Positions 13,607-23,385 of a stretch of 58,905 nucleotides of DNA are shown piece after piece. Positions within the stretch are counted from its first letter, which is position 1; each line of letters starts with the position of its first letter. A program made the translations under genes and the position numbers. The notes beneath the pieces are model-generated. The model was not told where the DNA came from and ran no database searches. It was given only the letters and a program-made list of their open reading frames with translations. This stretch comes from Cellulophaga omnivescoria (GTDB lineage: Bacteria; Bacteroidota; Bacteroidia; Flavobacteriales; Flavobacteriaceae), in NCBI RefSeq assembly GCF_001999725.1, contig NZ_MDDP01000008.1:1-58905 (forward strand). The letters run 5' to 3'.

Positions 13607-16600
13607 ATGAAAAAAAATCATAAAAGTCTGGGCAGAACCCTTATATTCTGTACATTCTATATTATTACCACATTTTGCTATTCTAATGCAAATTACAACA
13701 ATTGTAATCTATCACTTCAGGATAGTATAAAAATCATTATTCAAGGAAAAATAACTGACCAGTTTAAAAACCCAATTCATAATGTTCATATCGGTATATC
13801 TGGTAGAAAGAGCGGCACAATGTCGAATCAAGAAGGTATCTATTCTATTAAAGCTTTTTATAATGACACTCTTAGAGTATCTTATTTGGGATACAAAACA
13901 CAGTTAATAGCTATAAACAATAGGAAGAAAATAAACATTCAGTTGATAGAGGACATTACTGAATTAGATGCCATAACTTTAAACGCTGGTTATTATAAAG
14001 TTTCCGAAAAGGTAACTACAGGAAGTATTGTTAAAGTATCTAAAGAGCATATTGAATTCCAACCTGTATCCAATCCACTTTCAGCACTTCAAGGAAGAGT
14101 TACGGGGGTGGAAATTGTGCAATCTTCAGGTGTTCCTGGTTCAGAATTTTCTATAAAAATAAGAGGTCAAAATAGCATTAGACAAACGGGGAACTCTCCT
14201 CTTTATATTGTAAATGGTGTACCCTATTCTTCTAATAGTCTTGGTGACGTACAAACCTCTGGGTCGATATTGCCAGGAGGAAAAGGAAGCAATCCTTTAA
14301 ACAATATCAACACCTCAGATATCGAGCGTATAGAAATTCTTAAAGATGCTGATGCCACTGCAATTTACGGATCAAGAGGTGCTAATGGTGTTGTATTGAT
14401 AACCACAAAAAGTGGTACAGCAGGAAAAACCACCTATAATTTTAATATAACAACTGGTTTTGGACATGTCTCTAATAGACTCCCCCTACTATCCACTCCT
14501 CAATATATCGCGATGCGTCAAGAAGCGTACCGAAATGATGGGGTGACAGAAATACCTAGCAATGCCTATGATATCAATGGTACTTGGTCACAAAGTAGAG
14601 ACACCAATTGGCAGAAAGAATTTTTCGGAAAAACAGCGATATTTTCAAGTGTTCAATCTTCCATAAGAGGAGGTACAGAGCGAACAAAATTTATGATTAG
14701 TAACAATTTAAATCGACAGACCACTGTATTTCCTGGAGAATTCGAAAATATTAAATTCTCTTTGTTGTCTACGCTTCAACATAGAACAAAGGATGACAGA
14801 CTAAGCCTAAATTTTTCGATGAATTACACTAAAGACAATAATAATTTACTATCTACAGATTTGGTTAGGGAAGCCTTATATCTACCTCCCAATGCTCCAG
14901 AACTCTACAATGAAGATGGTACTTTAAATTGGGCTAATTCAACATGGAACAATCCCCTACGCCAACTCGAATCAGAATATTCCGCAAGTGGAAATAGCTT
15001 AATTGGTAATTTAACTATTGATTACAAGCTATTAGAAAATTTAAAAATAATTGGCAATTTAGGGTATACTGAGAGTAGTTTAGCCGAATTAAGAACTATT
15101 CCTTCAACCACTCTAAATCCTGCCTATGGTCTTGGAAGCGAGGCCTCATCAGCGATACATAACGCAGGTAGCAGAAAATCTTGGATTATTGAACCACAAC
15201 TGCATTGGAATTTTAATCTGAATGACGTTAAAATAGCAACTCTTTTTGGCCTAACCTTTCAAGATCAAAGAAGTGAAAGGTTAGGGCAATATGCTAGCGG
15301 TTTTTCTAGTAATGCACTCATTGAAAATATAGCGGCAGCCTCTAATCTTTACATTTTAGGAAACACGGAGTCCAACTATAAGTACAATGCATTCTTCAGC
15401 AGATTAAATATGAACAAAAATGGGAAATACATAATAAATCTAACGGGCCGACGAGATGGTTCAAGTCGTTTCGGAGAAGAAAAACGCTTTTCAAATTTTG
15501 GAGCAATTGGTGCGGCCTGGATTTTATCCGAAGAAAAGCTATTTAAAAGGCACCTACCGTTCTTAAGTTTTGGAAAAATAAGGGCAAGTTATGGTGTAAC
15601 TGGTAATGATCAAATTGGGGATTATCAATATTTAGATACCTATACTGTAGGTTCTTCTCAATATGATGGAGTTACTGGCATTCACCCAACACGCTTATAT
15701 AACCCAAACTATAATTGGGAAAAAAACAAAAAGATTGAAATTGCGCTGGATCTTGGTTTATATAATGATCGAATATTTTTCAGCACTAATTTCTATACTA
15801 ATAAATCATCTAACCAACTCATTGGTATACCACTACCAGGAACGACAGGGTTCAATATAGTTACAGCGAATTTAGACGCGATAATTGAAAATAAAGGTTG
15901 GGAATTTGCTATAAATACCACAAATATTTCAAATTCAAAATTCAAATGGTCTAGTTCCATAAACTTAAGTATTGCTAAAAATGAACTACTCGAATTTCCT
16001 GAATTAGAAGGTTCTTCCTATGCAAATGAATTAGTTATAGGGGAATCATTAAACATTGTAAAAGTTTATGATTTTAATGGTGTTGACCAAGAGAGCGGTT
16101 TGTATACGTTTACTGACGTTAATAGTGACGGAGCAATCACTCCAGTTGAAGATAAGCAAACTATAGTAAACTTAGATCCAAAATATTATGGTGGTTTCTC
16201 AAATCATATCACTTGGAAAAAATTTTCATTGGATGCACTGTTTCAGTTTACGAAACAATTGGGTTACGATTTTTATGCTTCCTCAGGAGTGCCAGGCAGT
16301 CAAAGAAATCAAACTACGGCTGTTCTTAGTCGTTGGCAAAATCCAGGCGACGAAACTAGTTTACAAAAGTACACCAGCGGACTTAATTCTGATGCGTTTG
16401 AGGCATACACAAATTATAGTGAAAGTGATGCTGTATTAACTGATGCCTCGTACATAAGGCTCAAAACAGTATCCTTGAATTATAACCTTCCTATATCGGG
16501 TACTCTTGATGGTAAATGTCAACTCTTTATTCAAGGACAAAATTTATTGACACTTACAAAATATAATGGTCTAGACCCTGAGACTAGATCTAGTAGTGTT

Positions 16601-16648
16601 CTTCCTCCTTTAAAAGTCATTTCTATCGGAACAAAAATCACATTTTAA
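13607..16648 (+). CDS. SusC/RagA-type TonB-dependent outer-membrane transporter
   Basis: 1013 aa. A signal peptide (about 1-28) is followed by a carboxypeptidase-regulatory-like domain (about 48-125), the plug (about 140-260, with LYIVNGVPY and ERIEILKDADATAIYGSRGANG) and a 22-strand barrel ending in a C-terminal Phe. There is no N-terminal STN domain, so it is not expected to signal through a FecR/sigma pair, in keeping with the absence of those genes here. It forms an operon with the SusD-like lipoprotein (11 nt gap) and the metalloprotease. The gene context suggests peptide rather than glycan handling. Confidence 0.9.
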   Translation: MKKNHKSLGRTLIFCTFYIITTFCYSNANYNNCNLSLQDSIKIIIQGKITDQFKNPIHNVHIGISGRKSGTMSNQEGIYSIKAFYNDTLRVSYLGYKTQLIAINNRKKINIQLIEDITELDAITLNAGYYKVSEKVTTGSIVKVSKEHIEFQPVSNPLSALQGRVTGVEIVQSSGVPGSEFSIKIRGQNSIRQTGNSPLYIVNGVPYSSNSLGDVQTSGSILPGGKGSNPLNNINTSDIERIEILKDADATAIYGSRGANGVVLITTKSGTAGKTTYNFNITTGFGHVSNRLPLLSTPQYIAMRQEAYRNDGVTEIPSNAYDINGTWSQSRDTNWQKEFFGKTAIFSSVQSSIRGGTERTKFMISNNLNRQTTVFPGEFENIKFSLLSTLQHRTKDDRLSLNFSMNYTKDNNNLLSTDLVREALYLPPNAPELYNEDGTLNWANSTWNNPLRQLESEYSASGNSLIGNLTIDYKLLENLKIIGNLGYTESSLAELRTIPSTTLNPAYGLGSEASSAIHNAGSRKSWIIEPQLHWNFNLNDVKIATLFGLTFQDQRSERLGQYASGFSSNALIENIAAASNLYILGNTESNYKYNAFFSRLNMNKNGKYIINLTGRRDGSSRFGEEKRFSNFGAIGAAWILSEEKLFKRHLPFLSFGKIRASYGVTGNDQIGDYQYLDTYTVGSSQYDGVTGIHPTRLYNPNYNWEKNKKIEIALDLGLYNDRIFFSTNFYTNKSSNQLIGIPLPGTTGFNIVTANLDAIIENKGWEFAINTTNISNSKFKWSSSINLSIAKNELLEFPELEGSSYANELVIGESLNIVKVYDFNGVDQESGLYTFTDVNSDGAITPVEDKQTIVNLDPKYYGGFSNHITWKKFSLDALFQFTKQLGYDFYASSGVPGSQRNQTTAVLSRWQNPGDETSLQKYTSGLNSDAFEAYTNYSESDAVLTDASYIRLKTVSLNYNLPISGTLDGKCQLFIQGQNLLTLTKYNGLDPETRSSSVLPPLKVISIGTKITF

Positions 16649-16659
16649 CCTCATTAATT

Positions 16660-18060
16660 ATGAAATATAATCATAGAATATACCAAATTTCCATTTATTT
16701 AAAAATATTTGTTGCAATTCAATTCAATCTTGTATTTGTCTCATGTGAAGACTTTATAGCTGTTGAACCCCCAAACAATCAATTGACTGGAAGCATTGTT
16801 TTTGAGGACCCAACAACAGTTAGAGCTGCATTATCCAGTGTGTATAGTGATCTAAGGGATAATTCTTTACTTACAGGAGGAACCTCTGGTCTTTCATATA
16901 TCATGGGTCATTATGCTGACGAGTTAACATTTCATAATTCATATCAGATAGAAACAAAATCTTTTTATGAAAATGGTGTTCTACCCACAAATTCTATAAT
17001 TTCAAGTTGGTGGAATAGTGCATTTAGTCTTATTTATTCTGCAAATTCTGTAATTGAAGGTGTTAGCAACTCCAAAACCTTAACAAGTACTGAAAAAAAA
17101 GAATTCCTTGGTGAAGCGTATTTTATAAGGGCTTATATTCATTTTCAGTTGGTCAATTTATATGGTAAAATTCCATATATCGACACAACTGATTACACTA
17201 AAAACAAAGGAGTTTCCAAATTAAGTGAACCAGAGGTATACACTAAAATTATCGCTGATTTGAACTTGTCCAAATCGCTGCTTAAAGAAACTAACACTAC
17301 TTTAAATACTATTCCTAACAAATGGATTTGTACCGCCTTTTTAGCTCGAGTTCACCTTTATGCAAAAAATTGGGACTTGGCTTTAAAGGAAGCAACGGCC
17401 GTTTTATCTGCAAATACTTATGCACTTAACACAGACATTTCTAACGTATTTCTAAAGAACAGTCCAGAAACCCTCTGGCAATTAGACACAGGTAATAATG
17501 GCTCAAATACTGTGGAAGCACTCACATATATTTTTGTTTCAGGCCCTCCTCCCCATACCTCTTTGACGAATGATTTTATAGCCTCTTTTGAAGATGGAGA
17601 TTCTCGTTTTGAACATTGGATTGGCAAGGTTTCAGATGGCACAAATGAATGGTATTACCCTTACAAGTATAAAATAAATTCAGCTTCTGGAGAGACTAAG
17701 GAATGTTCTATATTTATTAGACTACCTGAGTTATATTTTATTGCCGCTGAGGCAAACATTCATTTAAATCACCTTGTAAACGCTCAACATCAATTAAATA
17801 TAATACGAAAGCGAGCAAATTTACCTTCACTAGATTCTACAGATCCTACCTTTTTACTAGAAGCCTTATACAAAGAAAAAAGAATAGAATTTTTTACAGA
17901 ACAGGCACATCGTTGGTTTGACCTAAAAAGAACCAATCGCGCATTAGAAAAACTAAACTCTTTAAAACCAAATTATAAAGAGACAGAACAGATATTGCCT
18001 TTACCAGCATCCGAATTACTTCTTAATACTAACCTACTTCCGCAAAACGAAGGGTACTAA
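16660..18060 (+). CDS. SusD/RagB-type surface lipoprotein
   Basis: 466 aa with a lipoprotein signal ending at Cys29 (FVSCEDF). The mature protein has the SusD TPR-like helical scaffold: LGEAYFIRAYIHFQLVNLYG in the first half and the C-terminal block with RLPELYFIAAEANIHL and EKRIEFFTEQAHRWFDLKRT. It caps the SusC barrel and captures ligand at the cell surface. It follows the SusC gene by 11 nt and precedes the protease gene by 7 nt, so all three are one transcript. Confidence 0.9.
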   Translation: MKYNHRIYQISIYLKIFVAIQFNLVFVSCEDFIAVEPPNNQLTGSIVFEDPTTVRAALSSVYSDLRDNSLLTGGTSGLSYIMGHYADELTFHNSYQIETKSFYENGVLPTNSIISSWWNSAFSLIYSANSVIEGVSNSKTLTSTEKKEFLGEAYFIRAYIHFQLVNLYGKIPYIDTTDYTKNKGVSKLSEPEVYTKIIADLNLSKSLLKETNTTLNTIPNKWICTAFLARVHLYAKNWDLALKEATAVLSANTYALNTDISNVFLKNSPETLWQLDTGNNGSNTVEALTYIFVSGPPPHTSLTNDFIASFEDGDSRFEHWIGKVSDGTNEWYYPYKYKINSASGETKECSIFIRLPELYFIAAEANIHLNHLVNAQHQLNIIRKRANLPSLDSTDPTFLLEALYKEKRIEFFTEQAHRWFDLKRTNRALEKLNSLKPNYKETEQILPLPASELLLNTNLLPQNEGY

Positions 18061-18067
18061 ATCTCTA

Positions 18068-20356
18068 ATGGTAATGAAGAACTCAAATTTAAAATTAGCA
18101 ATTAACACCAAAGAGTTTTTAAGCTGTCCTTTGTTTTTTTTATTTATTTTGTTAGTCGCCTGCCCTATTTCAGGGCAGGCTTACAATAGGGTAAAAGATA
18201 TCCAAGACCTGATTGCTATACGAACAAGTCCTAAGCGTATACTTTTTGAAATTGATGAAAATATTTTGGAACAAGATATGCTATTCCTTCTTAATGGAAT
18301 TACATTTAAACATATTCAATGGATAAAAGAAGGTTCAAATATTTTGTTAATAGAGCCCGTAATTACATCATCATCTGGTGCTATAATTGTACCTGGAGAT
18401 AAGAAAAAAATGGAACCCAAGATTATTGGTGTTTACCCAATTACAGATACAACATCCAAAGAAAAACATATAATAGATGTAACTTCTTTTTTTCGTAATG
18501 AAATACAAACGATTTCCAACCTATCTACTGTTAAATATACTTACTCGGATAATGAACTACTCATTCGTTTTAAAAATAGCACCACTGCTAATTCCCAAAT
18601 GGAGCTATTAAAAACGTACTATTTCAGTTTTTCTTTATTGCCCAAACCTATGAAATCAAGGCTTCATGATCACAGATTGGGTTATGCTATTGAAAACGCG
18701 TATGATCCAATAAATCACTTTCATAAACCTGCAAAAGCTAATATAAGTAGGTGGCGATTGGTAAATAACAAAAGTAAAGAACTGATAAAACCAATTACCT
18801 TTTATTTAGATCCAAATATACCTGATTCCTTAAAAAGGTATGTGAAGGCAGCTGTTTCAGAATGGTTACCAGCATTTACCGCTGCAGGATTTAAAGGTGC
18901 AATTGAAATAAAAGAAACGGATAAAGAAAATACGGAATGGATAGCTCATTCTATAAATAGTTCATTAATTCGCTGGGACAGCAGTACTAACCAAAGAGGT
19001 GTTGATAAGACATTAGGATCAACGGCATACAATGTAATTGATTTTAGATCTGGGGAAATTTTAAAATCGACTGTGGTTATAGGTGCTGACATTGAGAATA
19101 TTTCGGATGCTTATTTTATAAGGTGTGGTGCCTTGGATGCCCGAGCCTACACCTACCCTTTTCCAAAAGATCTCATTGGTAGATTGATTCAATCTATAGT
19201 TGCTCATGAACTGGGTCACGCCTTTGGTTTAAAAGATGGTAATTATGGAGAGTTTGCTTATCCGACTAAAAAAATCAGAGATACCACTTGGCTTCAAAAA
19301 ATGAGTCATACCCCTAGTATTATGAATTATACTAGGTCAAATTATGTTGTTCAACCTTGGGATGGCATACCCACCAATTTATTACATCAGAGAGTAGGTC
19401 CTACAGATGAATATACCATCATATGGGGATATCAAAGGTTCAACTCAAAAGAAGAGGAACATGTCACTTTAAAAAGTATGATACAATTACAAGATTCTAT
19501 ACCGTGGTACCGTTTTTATATCTCTCAATATGACCGAATAGGACCAACTCATAGCAACGAAGTTTCTGACAGTGATGACCCTATACTCAGTTGTGAATTG
19601 GGTTTACAAAATATGCAAAGAGTTCTACTCTTGCTTCCAACGGTTGTAGAAAACTCTAATGATTCATCCCTTTATAATCGTATATACTCCAAAACCCTAA
19701 TCTTTTGGAAAAACCAAATGTTACACAATAGCTCTTTAATAGGAGGGCTTAAATTAATACACCACACTCAAAACCTGGGTGAAAGTACATATAAACCTAT
19801 TCCTTTAGATCCTCAGCGCAAGGCTATGGACTATTTAATTCGCAATGCGTTTGAAGCTCCTAATTGGCTTATACAACCTCATTTTATTGATAAAATCGAA
19901 CACACAAGTTCTTCTAATAAGCTTGTACTTTATCAAATCGAAATATTAAAAGATTTGCTACATCCTTTAAAGCTCAACCGCCTGTCATATATGGAAAAAA
20001 CAAAAGGATTTGAAATGATTTCAAAAGAATTATTAACTGAATTAAATAGAGGTATTTGGAATGAACTAACATCTACTAAGATTACAATTTCACCGGAAAG
20101 AATGGAATTGCAACGAGCATATATATCCCTAATTTCTTCCGCAATTAATAAGGAAAAGAAGTATACCTATAGTGAAGCAAATTCAAGATTATATCAATAT
20201 TCTGAATATTCAACCTCTTTATTTTACTCAATTTTTAGAGAACTACTTTTAAAAATAGAAGATGGACTTGAAAGAACTTCTGATATCCTTGTTAAAGGGC
20301 ATTTAGAATATAGCTTACAACAAATAAAGAATGCCTTACAGCTTACTAAAAATTAA
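18068..20356 (+). CDS. Secreted zinc metalloprotease (DUF5117/DUF4953-like)
   Basis: 762 aa, secreted: hydrophobic segment about 20-35, probable cleavage near SGQA. N-terminal beta-rich pro-like domains (about 40-200) resemble DUF5118/DUF5117. The catalytic site is HELGHAFGLKD (H380, E381, H384, third ligand probably D390), and SIMNYTRS with M419 is the Met-turn of metzincin-type enzymes. The start could also be the ATG two codons later. As the last gene of the SusCD operon, facing a gene for a small secreted cysteine-rich peptide, it may process that peptide or cut external proteins for uptake. A strong terminator follows. Confidence 0.8.
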   Translation: MVMKNSNLKLAINTKEFLSCPLFFLFILLVACPISGQAYNRVKDIQDLIAIRTSPKRILFEIDENILEQDMLFLLNGITFKHIQWIKEGSNILLIEPVITSSSGAIIVPGDKKKMEPKIIGVYPITDTTSKEKHIIDVTSFFRNEIQTISNLSTVKYTYSDNELLIRFKNSTTANSQMELLKTYYFSFSLLPKPMKSRLHDHRLGYAIENAYDPINHFHKPAKANISRWRLVNNKSKELIKPITFYLDPNIPDSLKRYVKAAVSEWLPAFTAAGFKGAIEIKETDKENTEWIAHSINSSLIRWDSSTNQRGVDKTLGSTAYNVIDFRSGEILKSTVVIGADIENISDAYFIRCGALDARAYTYPFPKDLIGRLIQSIVAHELGHAFGLKDGNYGEFAYPTKKIRDTTWLQKMSHTPSIMNYTRSNYVVQPWDGIPTNLLHQRVGPTDEYTIIWGYQRFNSKEEEHVTLKSMIQLQDSIPWYRFYISQYDRIGPTHSNEVSDSDDPILSCELGLQNMQRVLLLLPTVVENSNDSSLYNRIYSKTLIFWKNQMLHNSSLIGGLKLIHHTQNLGESTYKPIPLDPQRKAMDYLIRNAFEAPNWLIQPHFIDKIEHTSSSNKLVLYQIEILKDLLHPLKLNRLSYMEKTKGFEMISKELLTELNRGIWNELTSTKITISPERMELQRAYISLISSAINKEKKYTYSEANSRLYQYSEYSTSLFYSIFRELLLKIEDGLERTSDILVKGHLEYSLQQIKNALQLTKN

Positions 20357-20358
20357 AA

Positions 20359-20383
20359 AGAGGAAGCCTTTTTGGCTTCCTCT
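20359..20383. terminator. Strong terminator between convergent genes
   Basis: AGAGGAAGCC-TTTTT-GGCTTCCTCT is a perfect 10-bp stem just after the metalloprotease stop and 15 nt before the end of the DUF6520 gene on the other strand. The run of A before the stem gives a T run on the minus strand, so it probably serves both. Confidence 0.75.
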
Positions 20384-20397
20384 CGGGTGTTTTTCAA

Positions 20398-20661
20398 CTA
20401 GTTCTTATACACAACCCTTGGACAGGTGGTATCGTTTGCATTGAACTTACCAAACGCTTGTTGTTTTCCGTTGGTACATACATTATTACCCGTAGGCAAA
20501 CATTTGATAGGCTCTGACATACATGGTGCAGGGCTATCAATATATCCATTGATGGTACTTGCCTCATCCAGGTTTGAATTCACTGAAGTTGTAAATGCAC
20601 TAGTTACAGCAAAAATAATTGCCAACACCGGTATCCATAATTTTAATTTTTTCGTTTCCAT
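20398..20661 (-). CDS. DUF6520 secreted cysteine-rich peptide
   Basis: 87 aa: a basic N-terminus (METKKLKLW), a hydrophobic signal segment (about 9-24, with VLAIIFAVTSAF), then a mature part of roughly 60 residues with four cysteines (C47, C54, C62, C80) and a CP-aromatic tail. This is the DUF6520 pattern, a group of small exported peptides restricted to Bacteroidota with unknown role. Cysteine spacing suggests two disulfides. It is the third gene after the MauE-like and propeller-like genes on the minus strand, but a 102-nt gap with a perfect palindrome may give it its own promoter. It faces the metalloprotease gene. Confidence 0.8.
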   Translation of the reverse strand: METKKLKLWIPVLAIIFAVTSAFTTSVNSNLDEASTINGYIDSPAPCMSEPIKCLPTGNNVCTNGKQQAFGKFNANDTTCPRVVYKN

Positions 20662-20723
20662 AATACGAATGATTTTAAGAATTAATGATCTACTCTATAA
20701 TCAGGTTTTCGATCTTACTCCTG

Positions 20724-20737
20724 CTATTGGCCAATAG
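20724..20737. promoter_or_regulatory. Perfect palindrome CTATTGGCCAATAG
   Basis: A 14-bp perfect palindrome in the 102-nt gap upstream of the DUF6520 start (63 nt before the ATG on the minus strand). Position and symmetry suggest a dimeric regulator site controlling the peptide gene separately from the genes before it. Confidence 0.4.
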
Positions 20738-20763
20738 ATTTTATTATCATTATAGTTTTAAAG

Positions 20764-21837
20764 CTAATACGTATCAAAAAATTGTGGTTTTAGTTCATAT
20801 ATAGATAGGCTATTCCCTACTAGTCCTACCAGGTAATTTTCATACACTTGAAGTTCTCTGAGACTCTCGTTTTCTATGTTATAGAAATAAAAACTAAAGT
20901 CATACGTTTTTTTTCTCCAGTTGTATACGTCAATAATTGATGCTTGTTTGAGCATTTTAGACTCTTCATACCTTCCCAGTCTATTAGAATTTATGAACAT
21001 TAACTTGGGTGACAACGCGGCTAATTTATTTATAAAGAGTGGTGGAGCATTCATCTTTACTTCGCCATTATTGATAGGTTCAGATAAGCTGATATTTGCA
21101 GTTGCAACAGTATCAATAGTTGTATTTTTTTGGACCATTTGTAGGTTCTTATCTAGAATCAAATACTGATTACGATAATAGTAGACATAGCTTAAAACAC
21201 TTAATTCTTTTTCTGTTACCATCATACCATCTACATCAAAAACACCATCTATTTGTCTCTCTAACAAATCAAAATTTAAGGTAACCTTTCCTTTTTTATT
21301 CCCAACCTTAGAATAAAGGCCCAAGATAGACGCCTTAGTCTCCAAGTGAATTGATTTTATATATAACCTATTAGAATCAATTGGAATAGCATTCATAAAG
21401 TAGACCTCGTCTTTCATCCACAAATGAGCATCCCAATTATTTATTTTTCCTCTATAAATACATGGAACGGAACCATCCATCACAAAAAAGTAAGGAGGAG
21501 ATAGCTTTACGTTTACAGCATTAAAAGGTAAATCACTTTCATTAAGATTAATCATTATATGTGAGGTATCTCTAGTTTTAATATTTACTTCTAATAAGTG
21601 TAAAGGAGCAGTTGTATTTCCCAAGTACAATTTATTTTCAAAGTAACCTGCAAAATAATAAGAATTGTATCCAATAGGTACATCCTGTATTTTGTTTACA
21701 GGATGGTGAGGATACCTTCTTACAAAGGCATTATTTCTATGCATTCTATACTCCGACTTTAAAAATAAAAACGTCACGAAACCAATGCTTAAAAAAGCAA
21801 TTAACGAAAGTTGTATTACAATCTTTTTTCTTGACAT
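20764..21837 (-). CDS. Membrane-anchored beta-propeller-like protein
   Basis: 357 aa with one N-terminal membrane anchor or uncleaved signal (about 9-26, LSLIAFLSIGFVTFLFL). The rest is beta-rich with repeated strand patterns (NKLYLGNTTAPLHLLEVNIKT, LYIKSIHLETKASILGLYS, YLVGLVGNSLSIYELK), consistent with a propeller of the kind found next to small exported peptides in Bacteroidota. I do not recognise a named family with certainty. Its start overlaps the MauE-like gene by 22 nt, so the two are translationally coupled. It would face the periplasm or surface. Confidence 0.6.
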   Translation of the reverse strand: MSRKKIVIQLSLIAFLSIGFVTFLFLKSEYRMHRNNAFVRRYPHHPVNKIQDVPIGYNSYYFAGYFENKLYLGNTTAPLHLLEVNIKTRDTSHIMINLNESDLPFNAVNVKLSPPYFFVMDGSVPCIYRGKINNWDAHLWMKDEVYFMNAIPIDSNRLYIKSIHLETKASILGLYSKVGNKKGKVTLNFDLLERQIDGVFDVDGMMVTEKELSVLSYVYYYRNQYLILDKNLQMVQKNTTIDTVATANISLSEPINNGEVKMNAPPLFINKLAALSPKLMFINSNRLGRYEESKMLKQASIIDVYNWRKKTYDFSFYFYNIENESLRELQVYENYLVGLVGNSLSIYELKPQFFDTY

Positions 21838-22274
21838 AGAACATTATTTTTATGGATATACTCATATGAATAAATACCACTAACGGCTAAAAGAATAAAG
21901 GCAACATTAAACAGAATATGCTCCTTCCATCCCAAAACTTCAAGAACGCCTCCACAAGAGCAAGGGATATAATCACTAAAATAAAGGGTTACTACTATAT
22001 ATGTAGTAAACATCACAAGAAGCGCATAACTTAAATAAAACGCGACTAAAACATACCGAGGAATTATAAAAAGTAAGGCGACCACACATTCGATTCCTGG
22101 GAGTACCCAAACTAACCATTCAGCATATGCGGATAATGTAGGTGATTGTCCAAGTTGAATTTCAAACTCAGAAAATTCAATCCATTTACTGGATGCAGCA
22201 TAGACAAATAATATTATAAATAGAATTTGCCCACCACTCAGGATATAGCCATATGATTTCTGAAGCAAGGTCAT
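21816..22274 (-). CDS. MauE/DoxX-type membrane protein
   Basis: 152 aa with four membrane helices (about 12-30, 54-72, 76-100 and 120-138). It carries the MauE signature: a CSCGGVLEVLGWKEHILFN segment with a cysteine pair at C105 and C107, between helices 3 and 4. MauE-type proteins are linked to disulfide formation in exported proteins. That fits the downstream DUF6520 peptide with four cysteines. It is the first gene of the minus-strand MauE-propeller(-peptide) group and overlaps the propeller gene by 22 nt. Confidence 0.8.
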   Translation of the reverse strand: MTLLQKSYGYILSGGQILFIILFVYAASSKWIEFSEFEIQLGQSPTLSAYAEWLVWVLPGIECVVALLFIIPRYVLVAFYLSYALLVMFTTYIVVTLYFSDYIPCSCGGVLEVLGWKEHILFNVAFILLAVSGIYSYEYIHKNNVLCQEKRL

Positions 22275-22352
22275 AAACTTTAATTAGATTTGGTAAAGTT
22301 CTGGAATTCAATTTATTTTTAAAGGATGTTTCCTTGCTCAAATGGGATTACT

Positions 22353-23330
22353 TTAAAGCTTATTATCTTTTATGTTATGGTAATTTCTTAAGTCACTTGG
22401 CGTATAGTTAAACATTTTCTTAAACACTCTAGAGAAATGTGGCATACTTTTAAATCCAACGGCATAAGCTATAGACTTTATTGAATCGTCACTATATTGA
22501 ATTAACATTTGTGCCTTGCGCAAACGTTCTTGTATTAAAAAACGATGTACTGTAATTCCATAAAGTGCCTTAAATCCATATTTCAATTTAAATTCATTGG
22601 TTCCCAATTCCAAGGCAAATTCTCTTAATGATGGGAATTCCATTTCGACATTGTTTACAATTCTATCATATCCAGTTCTTATTTTCCTTATATCCTCATA
22701 ACTCAATTTTACTTTTTGTTTGAGATTATTCTTTTTTGAGTTAGGAAAATTTATAGCTTTATTATTTATTTTGCCTTTGAGGTTTAAATCCAGCTGTTCT
22801 TTATAACTGGAATGATGTATCACTGTTAATAATAGCCAATTCTCGGTTCCTTTTAAATTCTGAAATAAGGAAATATAAACCGTTTTGGGAATACTAAGTC
22901 CTTCTTTAGTTTTAAATTTTAATTGTGTAGATGTTTCAAATAAATTCTTCTCATAGAATTGCTTTATTACGGTATCCCATTTTAGCGCACTTTCATTTTC
23001 TAAGAATGATGTAAATGGTTTTCCTATAAAAGTATCATTTGAATACGACAAGATTCCAGAAGCATTTGCATTGACCATTTGAATAAGAGAAGTTTGATTC
23101 AAGACAAAGCTCATTTGAGCTATATCCAAAGGGATTTTGGATGAATTTAAAATCCTCTGATGGATATTTGCATTTTGCATTTCTTCTGCAAACATATTTA
23201 AAGTCATTATTAAAGCTTCAACTTCATCGTTATTTGAGGAACGTTCAATTCTATAATAAAAATTACCTACGGCCAATTCCAATAACATTTCATTGATAAC
23301 ATGTATCCTTTCTAGATTTTTTTCTTCCAT
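22353..23330 (-). CDS. AraC-family regulator with HAMP-like and PAS segments
   Basis: 325 aa, soluble. Residues about 1-55 (LLELAVGNFYYRIERSSNND, then EVEALIMTLNMFAEEMQ) look like a HAMP helix pair without any membrane segment. About 75-175 is a PAS-like domain (MVNANASGILSYSNDTFIGK). The C-terminal 225-320 is an AraC DNA-binding domain (HRFLIQERLRKAQMLIQYSD and SIAYAVGFKSMPHFSRVFKK). This layout recurs in Flavobacteriia beside STAS-like small proteins. It lies 55 nt downstream of the STAS-like gene and 78 nt upstream of the MauE gene, all on one strand, so it is the likely regulator of the peptide genes. A weak hairpin AAGGA/TCCTT (22321-22336) lies after it. Confidence 0.75.
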   Translation of the reverse strand: MEEKNLERIHVINEMLLELAVGNFYYRIERSSNNDEVEALIMTLNMFAEEMQNANIHQRILNSSKIPLDIAQMSFVLNQTSLIQMVNANASGILSYSNDTFIGKPFTSFLENESALKWDTVIKQFYEKNLFETSTQLKFKTKEGLSIPKTVYISLFQNLKGTENWLLLTVIHHSSYKEQLDLNLKGKINNKAINFPNSKKNNLKQKVKLSYEDIRKIRTGYDRIVNNVEMEFPSLREFALELGTNEFKLKYGFKALYGITVHRFLIQERLRKAQMLIQYSDDSIKSIAYAVGFKSMPHFSRVFKKMFNYTPSDLRNYHNIKDNKL

Positions 23331-23385
23331 ATGAACTTCTTTAATGGACTTATACGCCCTTCTAAAAAGAGTTTGCTTATTTGGA

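Noticed and set aside
13607-18060. Polysaccharide utilisation locus around any SusCD pair
   Set aside because: No glycoside hydrolase, polysaccharide lyase, sulfatase or carbohydrate esterase was found near any of the four SusCD pairs.
20426-20737. 103-codon plus-strand frame over the DUF6520 gene
   Set aside because: The minus-strand frame has a signal peptide and the family's cysteine pattern; the plus-strand frame has neither.
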